The notes: a model not told the origin generated them from the sequence alone. 64,000 nucleotides of DNA from Myxococcales bacterium (GCA_016794505.1 JAEUJZ010000120.1:1-64000), one strand, 5' to 3'; counted from the first letter of the stretch, positions 26,054 through 35,787 are shown. Made by a program: numbers and translations.

Positions 26054-26986
26054 ATGAGCACCCCTCCCGCCAACCAGGCTGCAGCAGGATCGGCCCCCGC
26101 AGGTGAGGCCAAGGCGTCGGCTGAGCAGAAGCTGATCGCCGACTTGCGCGAAGCCAACGAGCGCTTGCTCTTGGCCACTCTGCAGGCGCAAGAGCTTGCC
26201 GACGTAGCAGAAGCGGCACAGGCCCGCGCGGAAGACATCACCGAGAAGCTGCGAGAGAGCGAGCGTGAGTTGCACGCCACGGCGGAGTTTCGCGAGCGGC
26301 TGCTCGGAATCATTGGGCACGACCTGCGCAACCCGCTGGGTGCAATCGAGATGTGTGCGCAGCTTCTGGTTAGCGAGGGCCATACGGATCAGGAAAATCT
26401 TCGGAACCTCGTTGGCTTCCTGCTCAAGAGTGTGCATCGCATGGACCGTATGATTAAGCAGCTCTTTCAGTTCACGCGGGCACGCTTCGCGAGCGGGATT
26501 CCTCTCGAACTGTCTGCGACGGACCTGCGGGCGCTCTGTCAACATACGATCGAGGAACTGACGCTGACCTCTGCCGTCAAGATCCGGGCGGAGTACCAGG
26601 GGGATACGACAGGTACCTGGGACGGCGAGCGATTGATCGAGGTCCTTTCCAACTTGGTGGGCAATGCCACCGACTATGCCACCCCAGATACGACCGTTTG
26701 GGTTCGAGTGCAGGGAACCGCGACGGACCTTGTGGTGGAAGTGATCAACGAGGGAAAGCCCATCCCAGAAGATACGCTGCCCGTTCTCTTTCTGGCTTTT
26801 CATCGTGGTCGCGCTGGCATGCACGCCAAGGCGGGGCATCTGGGCCTGGGTCTGTACATTGCACACGAGATCGTGCGCTTGCACGGCGGTACGCTGAAAG
26901 CGTCCAGCGCGGCGGGCTTGACTACCTTCGTTATGCGCCTTCCGCGTACGCCGCCGTCGAGTGTATCGGCACCGCCGCGGGTCTGA
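26054..26986 (+). CDS. soluble sensor histidine kinase
   Basis: 310 residues. An N-terminal coiled-coil (about 20-80, QKLIADLREANERLLLATLQ) replaces a sensor domain. The HisKA box is FRERLLGIIGHDLRNPLGAI with His89. The HATPase domain has N box LSNLVGNATDYA, a modified G1 (INEGKPIPED) and G2 AGHLGLGLYIAHEIVRLHGG. There are no membrane helices, so it is cytosolic and may receive input through the coiled-coil from the KaiC-like protein encoded just upstream. No receiver gene is adjacent on this strand; the sigma54 response regulator at 27680 is the nearest possible partner. Confidence 0.92.
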   Translation: MSTPPANQAAAGSAPAGEAKASAEQKLIADLREANERLLLATLQAQELADVAEAAQARAEDITEKLRESERELHATAEFRERLLGIIGHDLRNPLGAIEMCAQLLVSEGHTDQENLRNLVGFLLKSVHRMDRMIKQLFQFTRARFASGIPLELSATDLRALCQHTIEELTLTSAVKIRAEYQGDTTGTWDGERLIEVLSNLVGNATDYATPDTTVWVRVQGTATDLVVEVINEGKPIPEDTLPVLFLAFHRGRAGMHAKAGHLGLGLYIAHEIVRLHGGTLKASSAAGLTTFVMRLPRTPPSSVSAPPRV

Positions 26987-27035
26987 GCTGTAGAGTCAGC
27001 GTGGCTCCTCAGCGATCCGCGTCGTAGCTCACGCC

Positions 27036-27584
27036 TCAGGATGCTGCGCGTTCAGAGACCAGCAGCACCGGCACTGCGCTGCTGTCACGGATCCGCTGCG
27101 CTGTACTGCCGACCGGTCCCCGCTGAACACAGCGCCGACCATGATCGCCCAGCACGATCAGCGACGTATCCACACGCTCTGCCGCGCTGAGAATCCCGCA
27201 AGCGGGGTCGCCGATGACCACATGCACCGTCGCTGGTGCGCGATCGCCAACCAGCGCCGAACAGAGCCGGCTGACGTGGCCCAGCGTTGCGTTGGCCTGC
27301 GCGAGCACCGCCGCTCGCAGCGGTGCCTGCTTCGCCTCAAGTTCCGCATGGGGTTCTGGCTCTGATCGATGGTTGGGGTCCGCCCACTCAAAGACATGGA
27401 CCAGAGCGATCTGTGCTTGATGCTGTTCCGCGAGCGCGACGGCACGTAGCAGCGCACGCTCGCAGCCTTCGCTGAAGTCGATTCCTACCAGCAGGGTACT
27501 GCCGATGGGAATATCCAGCGGAGCCGCCGCCAACCCTCGCGACTGCACCGGCACATGTCGCACACCCACTGCTCGCTGTTCCAT
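27036..27584 (-). CDS. universal stress protein, ATP-binding type
   Basis: 182 residues; GGAGGTGA before ATG 27584 fixes the start rather than the ATG at 27599. The UspA fold is seen as TLLVGIDFSEGCERALLRAV, IALVHVFEW and a C-terminal nucleotide motif GDHG-x9-GST (GDHGRRCVQRGPVGST), the ATP-binding G-2x-G-9x-G(S/T) pattern. A 30-residue N-terminal extension precedes the fold. Convergent with the histidine-kinase gene. It has a TGGCAC-type -24/-12 promoter match whose predicted start lies right before the ribosome site, and the sigma54 activator gene lies next upstream. Confidence 0.93.
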   Translation of the reverse strand: MEQRAVGVRHVPVQSRGLAAAPLDIPIGSTLLVGIDFSEGCERALLRAVALAEQHQAQIALVHVFEWADPNHRSEPEPHAELEAKQAPLRAAVLAQANATLGHVSRLCSALVGDRAPATVHVVIGDPACGILSAAERVDTSLIVLGDHGRRCVQRGPVGSTAQRIRDSSAVPVLLVSERAAS

Positions 27585-27613
27585 ACCGCTCACCTCCATG
27601 AGGCGAGCTACAA

Positions 27614-27629
27614 AGCACGCGTTGTGCCA
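27614..27629 (-). promoter_or_regulatory. sigma54-type promoter candidate for the UspA gene
   Basis: The minus strand reads TGGCAC-AACGC-GTGCT: perfect -24 hexamer, four of five at -12, GG-to-GC spacing 12. Predicted start near 27603, six bases before the GGAGGTGA ribosome site. Confidence 0.6.
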
Positions 27630-27679
27630 TCGCCTCTGGGAGACGGGCGAGGTCTTGCGCAGCGCGAGAACCTGGACGG

Positions 27680-29041
27680 CTATTTGTGCTTGTCCAGACG
27701 CTCCAGCCGACGATACAGCGAGCGACGATCGATTCCTAAGACACGGGCGGCCTGCGACTTGTTCCCCCCGACCGCAGCGAGCGCACGATGAACGTAGCGA
27801 CGTTCCATTTCTTCCAGCGTCAGGAGGTCTTCCTGATTGGCGGTGTCAATAATGAGGCGCGTGCTGCGGTGCTGGCGGATCTTGTCCGGCAGGTCATCCA
27901 GACCAATCTCGGAAAACACGGCCATGGCTACGGCGCGTTCAATGCAGTTTTCAAGCTCACGCACATTGCCCGGCCAGTCGTATTCCATCAACTGACGAGC
28001 CGCCTGTACCGAGATTCGGTCGACGGCTTTTCCGCTCTTTCGCGCCTGCTTGTTTAGGCAGTGCTGCGCCAACAGCAAGATATCGGTTCCGCGAGCCCGC
28101 AGTGGGGGCACCAAGATGGTCACAACATTAATGCGGTAATAGAGATCGGAGCGAAAGCGACGCTCTTCGATTTCCGTTTCCAAGTCGCGATTGGTGGAAG
28201 AGATCAGGCGTGCATCAAAAGGAACTTCGGTGTCAGCACCCACCGGGCGAACTTTCCGTTCCTGTAGCGCACGCAGCAGCTTGCTCTGCATCTCCAAGGG
28301 CATCTCGCCGATCTCGTCGAGAAACAGGGTTCCATCTTGCGCTTGGACAAAGAGCCCAGCACGCGCTCGTTTGGCATCGGTAAATGCACCGCGCACATGA
28401 CCAAACAGCTCGCTTTCGAGCAGCGCAAGGGGCATTGCCGCGCAGTTGATACCGATAAAGGGAGCATTCCGCCGCGGACTGCGAGCGTGCAGCGCACGCG
28501 CAACCAGCTCTTTGCCGGTACCGCTTTCGCCCGCGATGAACACGGAAGCATCGCTGGCAGCCACACGCTCGATGAGATCGTATACCCGTCGGATGGCAGT
28601 GCATTCACCGACCATCGCTTCCATCTGATGGCTGCTCTCGACCACGTGCTGCAGACGACGCAGATCATTGTGCAGTCGGTGATAATTGGTGGCCCGCTGT
28701 ATCGCCAGCACGAGTGCTTCAAGCAAGAGCGGCTTGGTGATGAAGTCATAGGCTCCGGCTCGGATCGCCGCAATCGCGGTATCCAGATCGCCATGGCCGG
28801 TCATAACCAGCACCGGAAGATCGGGGCGCGAGGTGTGCAGCGCTGAACACAGATCAATCCCGCTCATTCCGGTCATACGGATATCGGTCAGCACGACATC
28901 GAAATCGTGGTCGGCAACGCAGTTCAGCGCTGCCGCCGCACCGGAGAGTGCTTCCACGGTGTATGCGCGAGCTCGCAACGTCGACGCGACTAGCTCTCTC
29001 AGCTCGTCATCATCATCGACCAGTAGGACTCGATCGCTCAC
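27680..29041 (-). CDS. sigma54-dependent response regulator (NtrC family)
   Basis: 453 residues from GTG 29041. Receiver domain 1-120 with acidic pocket DDDD (9-12), phospho-acceptor Asp53 (VVLTDIRM), and Thr/Lys in VMTGHGD and DFITKPL. The AAA+ sigma54-activator domain has Walker A GESGTGKELVARAL and Walker B GTLFLDEIGEMP. The sigma54-contact loop reads GAFTDA instead of GAFTGA. A C-terminal Fis-type helix-turn-helix is GGNKSQAARVLGIDRRSLYR. It activates sigma54 promoters by ATP hydrolysis when phosphorylated. Several -24/-12 matches lie nearby, including one for the next gene downstream, making it the leading candidate activator. Confidence 0.95.
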   Translation of the reverse strand: MSDRVLLVDDDDELRELVASTLRARAYTVEALSGAAAALNCVADHDFDVVLTDIRMTGMSGIDLCSALHTSRPDLPVLVMTGHGDLDTAIAAIRAGAYDFITKPLLLEALVLAIQRATNYHRLHNDLRRLQHVVESSHQMEAMVGECTAIRRVYDLIERVAASDASVFIAGESGTGKELVARALHARSPRRNAPFIGINCAAMPLALLESELFGHVRGAFTDAKRARAGLFVQAQDGTLFLDEIGEMPLEMQSKLLRALQERKVRPVGADTEVPFDARLISSTNRDLETEIEERRFRSDLYYRINVVTILVPPLRARGTDILLLAQHCLNKQARKSGKAVDRISVQAARQLMEYDWPGNVRELENCIERAVAMAVFSEIGLDDLPDKIRQHRSTRLIIDTANQEDLLTLEEMERRYVHRALAAVGGNKSQAARVLGIDRRSLYRRLERLDKHK

Positions 29042-29483
29042 TTCAATTCACGGTAGTCGTATCGGAGCGAAAGAGCAAAGCATGTCTAGCCATGAGCAAA
29101 TTATTCGCGCAGTGGTTGCTGCACAAACGCCCACAGGCATGAACCTTTCGACGCTGTGACCGCGCAGTGGGCTGCAGAGACAATTTCCCATAGCGAAAGT
29201 CCTGCGCCATGTTGCCCGCATAGACCAGGAGTCGTTCTGATCGGTCGGCACACTGAATGCTGTCTATGGAGGACGAGCTCTAGGTCGCGCTGTGAGAACG
29301 GTTGCTCATTCCCAGGGCTGAAGCCTTCGTCGAGGGCGTCAGAGTCAGTCTCTGCTGGCGGTCACTACGTCGCGGTCCCGCGTGGCGGAGCGAGCCGGAT
29401 CGGCGCCGCACCAGGGCCGATGACACCGCGGCCCTGATGATGCGCGTACATCTGCACCCCGGCACAGAGCGAAGGAGAAACCG
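29042..29483. other. 442-base divergent intergenic region
   Basis: It separates the response-regulator gene (minus) from the second UspA-type gene (plus). One -24/-12-like match on the plus strand is at 29246-29261. No gene, repeat or terminator supported. Confidence 0.45.
29246..29261 (+). promoter_or_regulatory. weak sigma54-type promoter candidate for the 29484 UspA-type gene
   Basis: CGGCAC-ACTGA-ATGCT has the required GG/GC spacing with one -24 and one -12 mismatch. It would give a leader of about 210 bases, long for the pattern seen at the other sites. Confidence 0.3.
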
Positions 29484-29927
29484 ATGCTGGACTCAATGAT
29501 CCGGATTCTCGTCTGCTCGGATCTGCGGCCGAGTGCCGATGGTGCATTGGCACAAGCGCTGCGGCTGGTGCAGCGCCTGCATGCAGAGCTTCACCTCTGC
29601 TACATCAGCCGCTGGAGCCCCCTGCCCGTAGGTGCGGGCAGTCTGCGCCCTGGTCGGCAGCGCCCGACACCGCAGCGAGCCGAGGCACACCTGCGGGCCC
29701 TGGTCCTGCGACTTGGCTGGCCGCTTGGAGCAGAGCCGCAGATCCATGTGCGAATCGGTCGCCCCGTCGAGCGCATCCTGAGCCTGATCCAAGAAATACG
29801 TCCGCATCTGGTGGCGATCTGCGCGCACCCTCAAGTCCCCTATCGACGACCGATGCTGGGATCGGTTGCTAGGCAGCTTGCGGTGCGCAGCCCCATCCCG
29901 TTGCTGATCGTGCCTGCCGCGGCGTAG
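29484..29927 (+). CDS. universal stress protein family, degenerate nucleotide motif
   Basis: 147 residues from ATG 29484 with AAGGAG upstream. UspA fold: MIRILVCSDLRPSADGALAQ, AELHLCYISRW, RPHLVAICAHPQ and SVARQLAVRSPIPLLIVPAA. The first glycines of the usual G-2x-G-9x-GS motif are replaced (ICAHPQVPYRRPMLGSV), so ATP binding is doubtful. It belongs to the short single-domain Usp class. It may be a partner or decoy of the ATP-binding UspA encoded at 27036. Confidence 0.85.
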   Translation: MLDSMIRILVCSDLRPSADGALAQALRLVQRLHAELHLCYISRWSPLPVGAGSLRPGRQRPTPQRAEAHLRALVLRLGWPLGAEPQIHVRIGRPVERILSLIQEIRPHLVAICAHPQVPYRRPMLGSVARQLAVRSPIPLLIVPAAA

Positions 29928-29967
29928 CGGCCTTGGCCCTCACGCACTGTGTGCAGGCTCTGATCGG

Positions 29968-32900
29968 CTAGGCGACAGGATGACGGGAGGCAGCCAGCGC
30001 GCGTACCGCGAGGTGGTGGTAGCAGCGGCCAGCCTCTTCCTCATCCAGGCCTGTGCCCTGCGCACACAGCGCGCTGTAGACAGCCAGAGCCAAGAAACGC
30101 ACACACTGTGGATCGGTTCGGAAGTGTCGCTGCGCTAGCCGCACCGCTGGGTGGCGCGTGTTGATCAGGCATCGCTGCTCCAGGCACACCACAGCCCCTT
30201 GCTGCAAGCTGTCATCCAGCTGCAACCAGTCTGGACGTACTCGATCCAAGAGCCTGCCGCTGTTCATACTGAAGGAGCTCAACTCCTCAATCACCGCGGC
30301 AAGGAGCTGAACCTCCTTGTCGCTTTCCAGGAGGCCGTCGTTTGGTGACCTTGAACTGGAAACAGTCGCTAGCGTCTGCCGACCCGGCGGCGTGTCGCGG
30401 CGAGCCAGCGTACGGGTGTCATGAACGTTCTTGGCCCCAAACAGGCAGTGAAGGACTCGCAGCAGGTCCTCGCTGTGGTGAGTTCCCGCGTTGAGGATGA
30501 CCGGTCGCGCCGCAGTATCCAGAAGCGGTGGTGAGCTGTTGCTGGCATACAGAATGTTTCCGTGTTGCCGAAAGTCACTGATCAGCGTGGCGAAGGAAAG
30601 CGGGGAGCCATCACAGTGCATAAGCAGTGGCGCGGTAGCTAAGACCGGCAGCAAGCACAGCGCCCGTTCATCCGCTGGTAGGCCCTCGCTGTTCGGATAC
30701 AGCACTCTCAGCCACGCCATCGCACCCGGTGGTGGCTCTGCGCGTGGATCTGCTGCTGCTTCATCTGCTGGCTCAACAGCTCCAGGCCGCGAGTTATCCA
30801 CCGCGTCAAGCACATCGCGCGTGACGTTGGCCACGGATAGCGGGCCGACCTGCAATAGATGCTGTTCCAGCACGGTCTCTGTGCGCTCAGGCGAAGTGGC
30901 CATGGCCAGCCGCAACAGTGCAGCATAGTCTCGCTCGATGAACGATGGTTGACGCAGCCAGGAGTCTGGCCCCTCTGTACCTATGGCGTGGCTACCGTAG
31001 AGCTGCAGGCGTTCATAAGCAGCACGGAACGCAGGGCCCGGAAAAAGAGCGGTCACCGCATCGAACAACATCGCCCGACAGAGGGGAAGCCACGGCAGCG
31101 GACGTCGCACGATCTGAGCGAAGAGACGAGGCAGCGCCGATGCCACCGCGACGCGCACCTGCATCAGCCCATCGTTTTCTGCCACGTCGAGCCCGTCTGC
31201 TGACATCTGTAGCTGCGAATGATCAACGACCGCAGATAGATAGCGTCCACCTGGAATCCACATCTCGTGGCTACCAAGGTTGCAGCGTCTTCGGAAGAGC
31301 GAGATCACGATGCGCGGATCCGATTCGCGGGCAGATGCGAAGCGGGCCTCCACCAGCGCGCCCAGCATGCCCTCCAGACCGGCTACGCCTGGCAGTCCTT
31401 CGACGCTGAGCAACGGGACATGCGCCTGGCACTCCTCTGGCAGACTAAGCCGATCGCTCTGGCTGGTCGCGGCAAGCGTCAAGGCTGCCTGTGTGCGCAG
31501 CCACGGCTCACCGTCGACCATACAAGCCGGCGAGAGCTGCACGGCCAGTTCGCCCCACAATGCATGTTCTTCTGGAGCCAGCCACAAAATGAAGTTGGGT
31601 CGGTCCACAGAAGTGGCCCGCGGTGTGTCGCCGCTGGGGCCCACGCTGCGCGGGTCATCCCAGATCTCGGCGGGCACCAGGTTGGTCTGACAGCAGCCGG
31701 CCCAGGTCTCAAGTCGACTGGGGTGTATAGCCAGGCTCGGGCACAGCACAGCGACCCATCCCACGCGCGCTGCACTCCAGCTTAGGTCACTCAAGGAAAG
31801 CGCGGCCCCGTCGATGGCCTGAAACAGCGGGAGGTTCTGCAGCTGCCGCCAGAGGTCAGGCGAGCGAATGGCATTGGGTGCCAAGGACCGTGTCGAGACT
31901 TCGTGTATGCCCATCGCGAGCAGCGCCCGTTTTCGTGCGTCCACCGATAGGGCGAGGATCACCAGCCTGCGCAGAACCAGGGCCCACCATGCCTGCTGAT
32001 CCTCCTGAGGAGGGCTCGGCAGCGTGGCGGCCCTGGCCCTGGCTTGAAATTGTTCGCCATACTGCACCATGCGGTCGATGAGCACAGGCAGTGCGTTGTA
32101 GATGGAGTCAAGAAGGAGGCCTAGCTGGGCATCACTTATCACCTCGCCCAGCAAGTAACTGGGCGTGAAGTCACCCGTGACCACAACGGTCAAATCGGGC
32201 ACCGGAAATGGCACTGCCTTTTCGGAAATCAGACAGCCGTCTTTGATAAACAGCAGACGCAGCTGGCTGGGCTGACCGCGCCTTCGCTGCCACGGTGCGA
32301 GGTTTAGATGATGGGGCTCGACGCCAATCTCTCCAGCCACGCCCAAGCCGATGAGCGGCACGCGCGCGATCAGCAGCTGACTGCTCAGCCGCAGGCGATA
32401 CGAGGGTCGGCGCCAAGAGCCCATGGCTACGCCCGTGTCTGGGGAGCTTCTGCTGGCGTCGTCCAGACACTCAAGCGCGTCGCCAAACAACGAGCGCAGG
32501 AGAGCTTCATTGCTGAGGTCAGAGACCAAGAGAACCAACTGGCGCTTGGCGTCCGGTTCACGATGCGCCTGCGTGGTGTAAGCAACGGTCTGGTGCTGAA
32601 CAAAGTCACGCAGCAGCTCGCGCAGCGTGACCAGCGCGCCGTTGTGGCTTGGCAAAATGGGAACCTCTAGCAGCGCGGCGCCGTCGAGAATTTCAGCCGG
32701 CCATCCGGGGTTGTCATCGGCAATCGTGTCTGGCGGAAACTGCTGACTTGGCAGGTTGGCCCAGCGAAGGACCGGCCCGAGGCCGCCTAAGCGAAACAAC
32801 AAGCCGCGCAGCAGCGCCCGCAGGTGCGCATCTGGTAGGACGGACTTGCTACCACCACTGTGCGGTGAAGCAGCGGGTAGCAAGCGCTGCACATACGCTC

Positions 32901-35628
32901 GACATTGTGTCGCCAGCAGCTCGACTTGTGCCGCCGCTACTGCGCGCAGGGTCGCGGCGTATTCGTCTCCTTGCACAACGTGCTCACACGAGACATCCAG
33001 AGGATAAGCCGGGCTCTCAGCGAGAGCGCGGAAGCCCGGTGCCAGCTCTATCGGCAGCTGCGTGTCCACCCAAACCCCGTTTTTGATCAAGCGCAAGAGC
33101 GTCGGACTTAGGGCCAGCTCGGGAGCCATCTGATCAGGTCCCGCTTCAAGCGGGAGGCTGGGCAAAGGAGCCACTTCCACAGCACCGCTGATTCGCTCTA
33201 CTGCATAGGTCTGCCACGGACGATCATCCGATAACGTGTGGCCCTGCGAGATGATGCGTCCATCCAGCACGATGGTCATGCGCGAATGGACACAGCGCTC
33301 CTGCAACAACACCTCAGCCGTTAGGTGTCCGCCCAAGTGATCGAGGTAGCGCTTGAGCATTCCCAGGCCCAGGCGCTGCTGCAGGCGAATCTGGGTCTGT
33401 GGTGACGCCTGCTTGCGCGCTACATGGCGATCTGGCAGTTCAGGGCGTAGCTCGACGAAGGCATGTCCACTCTCGACTTGAACAAGCGCGATGCCTGCTT
33501 GCATCGCTTTGCACAGGGCCATGCCCAACAGCCGCCGTGCTTCCGCCTCAGGTCCCCCTTCCTTGCTGAGGATGGAGGCGTAGAGCTGATCGAAGTCACG
33601 TGCGGCAAATGGTTCGCCATCGAATCGGATCAGCATGTCACCGGCACCGAAACGAAAGGACATGCGCTTGGCACCTTTGATGGCTGCGGCCTGTACCAGA
33701 TCGAGGACGTATCCCAGTGGATTGGGAAAGCGGGATCGGCGAATTCGCTCGCGCGCCAAGTCTGGATTCACGGTGAATGTACCCGGCGAATCGATCACTC
33801 CCTTGGCGGTAAGCAGCGTGATCAGTCGCTCGGTAAGTGGTGCCTCCTTGCGTTGACAGTGTCGCACCATCGCCAGCGTCAACAGATCAGAGTCGAGTGT
33901 TGGCGGCAAGGGGCCACGTGGCAGGCACATCTTGATCAGAATGTACGCGGCCAGCTCAGGCTCGCGCACAGCCAGCGGCAAGAGGATGCGCAGCGATGGA
34001 TGATCGACATTGAGCACCCATGTCACTTGCTCGCTATCCATCGGTGGCGATGGAATCACCGGGTGAGCTGCCGCCGAGGCCAGCGTGTTGTCCAGGCTAT
34101 GGCGGGAACCCTCAGCAACGCTGTGGGCAAGGCTCTGCAGGGCGCTGCGTCCTGCACCGGAAACCCAGACCTGCCTGGCTGGCAGCGCTGCCGCTAGCCT
34201 GCTGAGCCCAAAAGACAGGGGCTGAACAATGGCTGGAAGCCAGCTCGCGCCCGACCCAGGATAGTCGAGATAGCCAAGTTCTACGGCCCCTACCGGGGCG
34301 GCAATGCCCTTTAGCAGGGCCAGCGTGGATGCACGCAGCGCTTCACTTGAGCTGCCGCGGAGCTGGGCATTCTCTTGGATTGGCAGCGGCAGCACAAACT
34401 CGCGCTCCAATCGAGGCGCATCGCCTTGGCACAGCGCGATCATTAAATCAGCCTGCCAGTCTTCCAGCACCACATCGCCGGTCGCGCAGACCGCCGCGCT
34501 CAGCGGAGAGGGATGTGAGACCGCGAACAGGCGATGGCTCTGCACCGTCTCTTCACAGAACATCAGTGTATACAGGTGGCCGTGCGGAGAGCGTGCGACT
34601 GCTCTCGCTGCGCAAACCGTGGGCAGCGGCGCTCGCAAGCGAAGCAAGGTGGCCAGCGGACGCTGCATATTCACGAGCTCTTCTTCGGGGAGTCCTTGGC
34701 GGAGTCCGGCGTCCAGCCTCTGTGAGAGCTCGTTGACTAGCTGGCCACTGGCCACGCGACGCACGATCGACAATACGAGCTCATAGTATTCATCCACCAT
34801 CACGTCATTGCGGTTCAGCGCAGAGCGAAGCCGCGGCGAGTTGACCTTGTACGAGATTCCGGGGAACTCACTCGGCCTGACCAGCAGCATCAGTCCTCGG
34901 TTGTAGTAGCTGGCCGTGTCTGAGCTGCCGCTTTCCGTAAAGCCAACCACGATCTCGGCCCCCTGCTCGAACGTCGCTGCTTTGATGGAGGCATCGAGCG
35001 CATCCAGGTTCAGCGGGCGGTTGATCTGTACTCCCTGATATCGCAGCACGACATCCACGTGGGGACAGTCATGCAACAGCGCACGGCGGACGTTCTGCTC
35101 CAAGGCGGCATACTCACTGGCCTCCATGGCCTTGAACAGATGGATCGCTGTGCCCTCGATGGCTTCGCGCAGCCGCACGCGCGTAAAGGTCCGATCGGGA
35201 CGAAACACCAGCCGCCAGCTCTCGCCGAAGCGGCCGGTATCGACACACACAGCATCGGGTTTCATCGCAAAGACCGCGCTGAAGCCGATGCCAAAGCGAC
35301 CGATCTTCGTCGGATCTCTGTCTTTGTCAGAGCTGAACAGGCGGGTTAGACGGGTGTCGATCGTGTGGCGATCCATCCCCTCGCCCCAGTCGGTAACGCA
35401 GACACGCGCGGTTCCCAGTTGCTCGCGAGTGATGCCCCCTGGGCATGTCACCGCTTCGTGCAGATCGTCTTCAAAGCTACAGGTCACTTCGATCTTCAGA
35501 CTGCCCGCATCGATCGCGTTCTGGACCAGCTCTCGCAGGAAGGAGAGTGGGTCCGTAAATTGGTTGTCGACATGTGAGAACACTCCCTCGCGTGGCGAGG
35601 ACGCCAAGTAGCGATCAAAGCCATTCAT
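29968..35628 (-). CDS. giant Hsp90/sacsin-like GHKL ATPase, 1,886 residues
   Basis: Start ATG 35628 with GGTGGAG upstream. The N-terminus is an Hsp90-type Bergerat ATPase: N box LRELVQNAIDA (31-41), G1 VTDWGEGMD (78-86), G2 KIGRFGIGFSAVFAM (108-122), then GTAIHLFKAMEASEYAALEQ like the Hsp90 N/middle junction. Around 635-710 a second, degenerate GHKL-like module reads NPLGYVLDLVQAAAIKGAKR, MLIRFDGEPF and LLGMALCKAMQAG, lacking the N-box Asn. The other 1,150 residues are unassigned and have no membrane segment. Such repeated Hsp90-like modules in one very long chain occur in sacsin. It lies downstream of a kinase and cyclase on the same strand, and has a TGGCAC-type promoter match of its own. 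A chaperone/scaffold or defence role is inference. Confidence 0.85.
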   Translation of the reverse strand: MNGFDRYLASSPREGVFSHVDNQFTDPLSFLRELVQNAIDAGSLKIEVTCSFEDDLHEAVTCPGGITREQLGTARVCVTDWGEGMDRHTIDTRLTRLFSSDKDRDPTKIGRFGIGFSAVFAMKPDAVCVDTGRFGESWRLVFRPDRTFTRVRLREAIEGTAIHLFKAMEASEYAALEQNVRRALLHDCPHVDVVLRYQGVQINRPLNLDALDASIKAATFEQGAEIVVGFTESGSSDTASYYNRGLMLLVRPSEFPGISYKVNSPRLRSALNRNDVMVDEYYELVLSIVRRVASGQLVNELSQRLDAGLRQGLPEEELVNMQRPLATLLRLRAPLPTVCAARAVARSPHGHLYTLMFCEETVQSHRLFAVSHPSPLSAAVCATGDVVLEDWQADLMIALCQGDAPRLEREFVLPLPIQENAQLRGSSSEALRASTLALLKGIAAPVGAVELGYLDYPGSGASWLPAIVQPLSFGLSRLAAALPARQVWVSGAGRSALQSLAHSVAEGSRHSLDNTLASAAAHPVIPSPPMDSEQVTWVLNVDHPSLRILLPLAVREPELAAYILIKMCLPRGPLPPTLDSDLLTLAMVRHCQRKEAPLTERLITLLTAKGVIDSPGTFTVNPDLARERIRRSRFPNPLGYVLDLVQAAAIKGAKRMSFRFGAGDMLIRFDGEPFAARDFDQLYASILSKEGGPEAEARRLLGMALCKAMQAGIALVQVESGHAFVELRPELPDRHVARKQASPQTQIRLQQRLGLGMLKRYLDHLGGHLTAEVLLQERCVHSRMTIVLDGRIISQGHTLSDDRPWQTYAVERISGAVEVAPLPSLPLEAGPDQMAPELALSPTLLRLIKNGVWVDTQLPIELAPGFRALAESPAYPLDVSCEHVVQGDEYAATLRAVAAAQVELLATQCRAYVQRLLPAASPHSGGSKSVLPDAHLRALLRGLLFRLGGLGPVLRWANLPSQQFPPDTIADDNPGWPAEILDGAALLEVPILPSHNGALVTLRELLRDFVQHQTVAYTTQAHREPDAKRQLVLLVSDLSNEALLRSLFGDALECLDDASRSSPDTGVAMGSWRRPSYRLRLSSQLLIARVPLIGLGVAGEIGVEPHHLNLAPWQRRRGQPSQLRLLFIKDGCLISEKAVPFPVPDLTVVVTGDFTPSYLLGEVISDAQLGLLLDSIYNALPVLIDRMVQYGEQFQARARAATLPSPPQEDQQAWWALVLRRLVILALSVDARKRALLAMGIHEVSTRSLAPNAIRSPDLWRQLQNLPLFQAIDGAALSLSDLSWSAARVGWVAVLCPSLAIHPSRLETWAGCCQTNLVPAEIWDDPRSVGPSGDTPRATSVDRPNFILWLAPEEHALWGELAVQLSPACMVDGEPWLRTQAALTLAATSQSDRLSLPEECQAHVPLLSVEGLPGVAGLEGMLGALVEARFASARESDPRIVISLFRRRCNLGSHEMWIPGGRYLSAVVDHSQLQMSADGLDVAENDGLMQVRVAVASALPRLFAQIVRRPLPWLPLCRAMLFDAVTALFPGPAFRAAYERLQLYGSHAIGTEGPDSWLRQPSFIERDYAALLRLAMATSPERTETVLEQHLLQVGPLSVANVTRDVLDAVDNSRPGAVEPADEAAADPRAEPPPGAMAWLRVLYPNSEGLPADERALCLLPVLATAPLLMHCDGSPLSFATLISDFRQHGNILYASNSSPPLLDTAARPVILNAGTHHSEDLLRVLHCLFGAKNVHDTRTLARRDTPPGRQTLATVSSSRSPNDGLLESDKEVQLLAAVIEELSSFSMNSGRLLDRVRPDWLQLDDSLQQGAVVCLEQRCLINTRHPAVRLAQRHFRTDPQCVRFLALAVYSALCAQGTGLDEEEAGRCYHHLAVRALAASRHPVA

Positions 35629-35670
35629 GATGAAACTCCACCGGCTGGCGGCCGGGCATACTGGACGTGC

Positions 35671-35686
35671 AGCACCGCCTGTGCCA
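35671..35686 (-). promoter_or_regulatory. sigma54-type promoter candidate for the giant ATPase gene
   Basis: The minus strand reads TGGCAC-AGGCG-GTGCT, the same -24 hexamer and -12 variant (GTGCT) as the UspA promoter at 27614. Predicted start near 35660, about 32 bases before the ATG at 35628. Confidence 0.5.
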
Positions 35687-35787
35687 AGCCGTGTTCATGA
35701 CTGCGTGAGAGTGAGGAGCGCCGCAGTCCCGGTGGGCAGAGGCGAGGTGTGCGGATCTGTCACGCTGTGACGGAGCGCACGGCCTTG

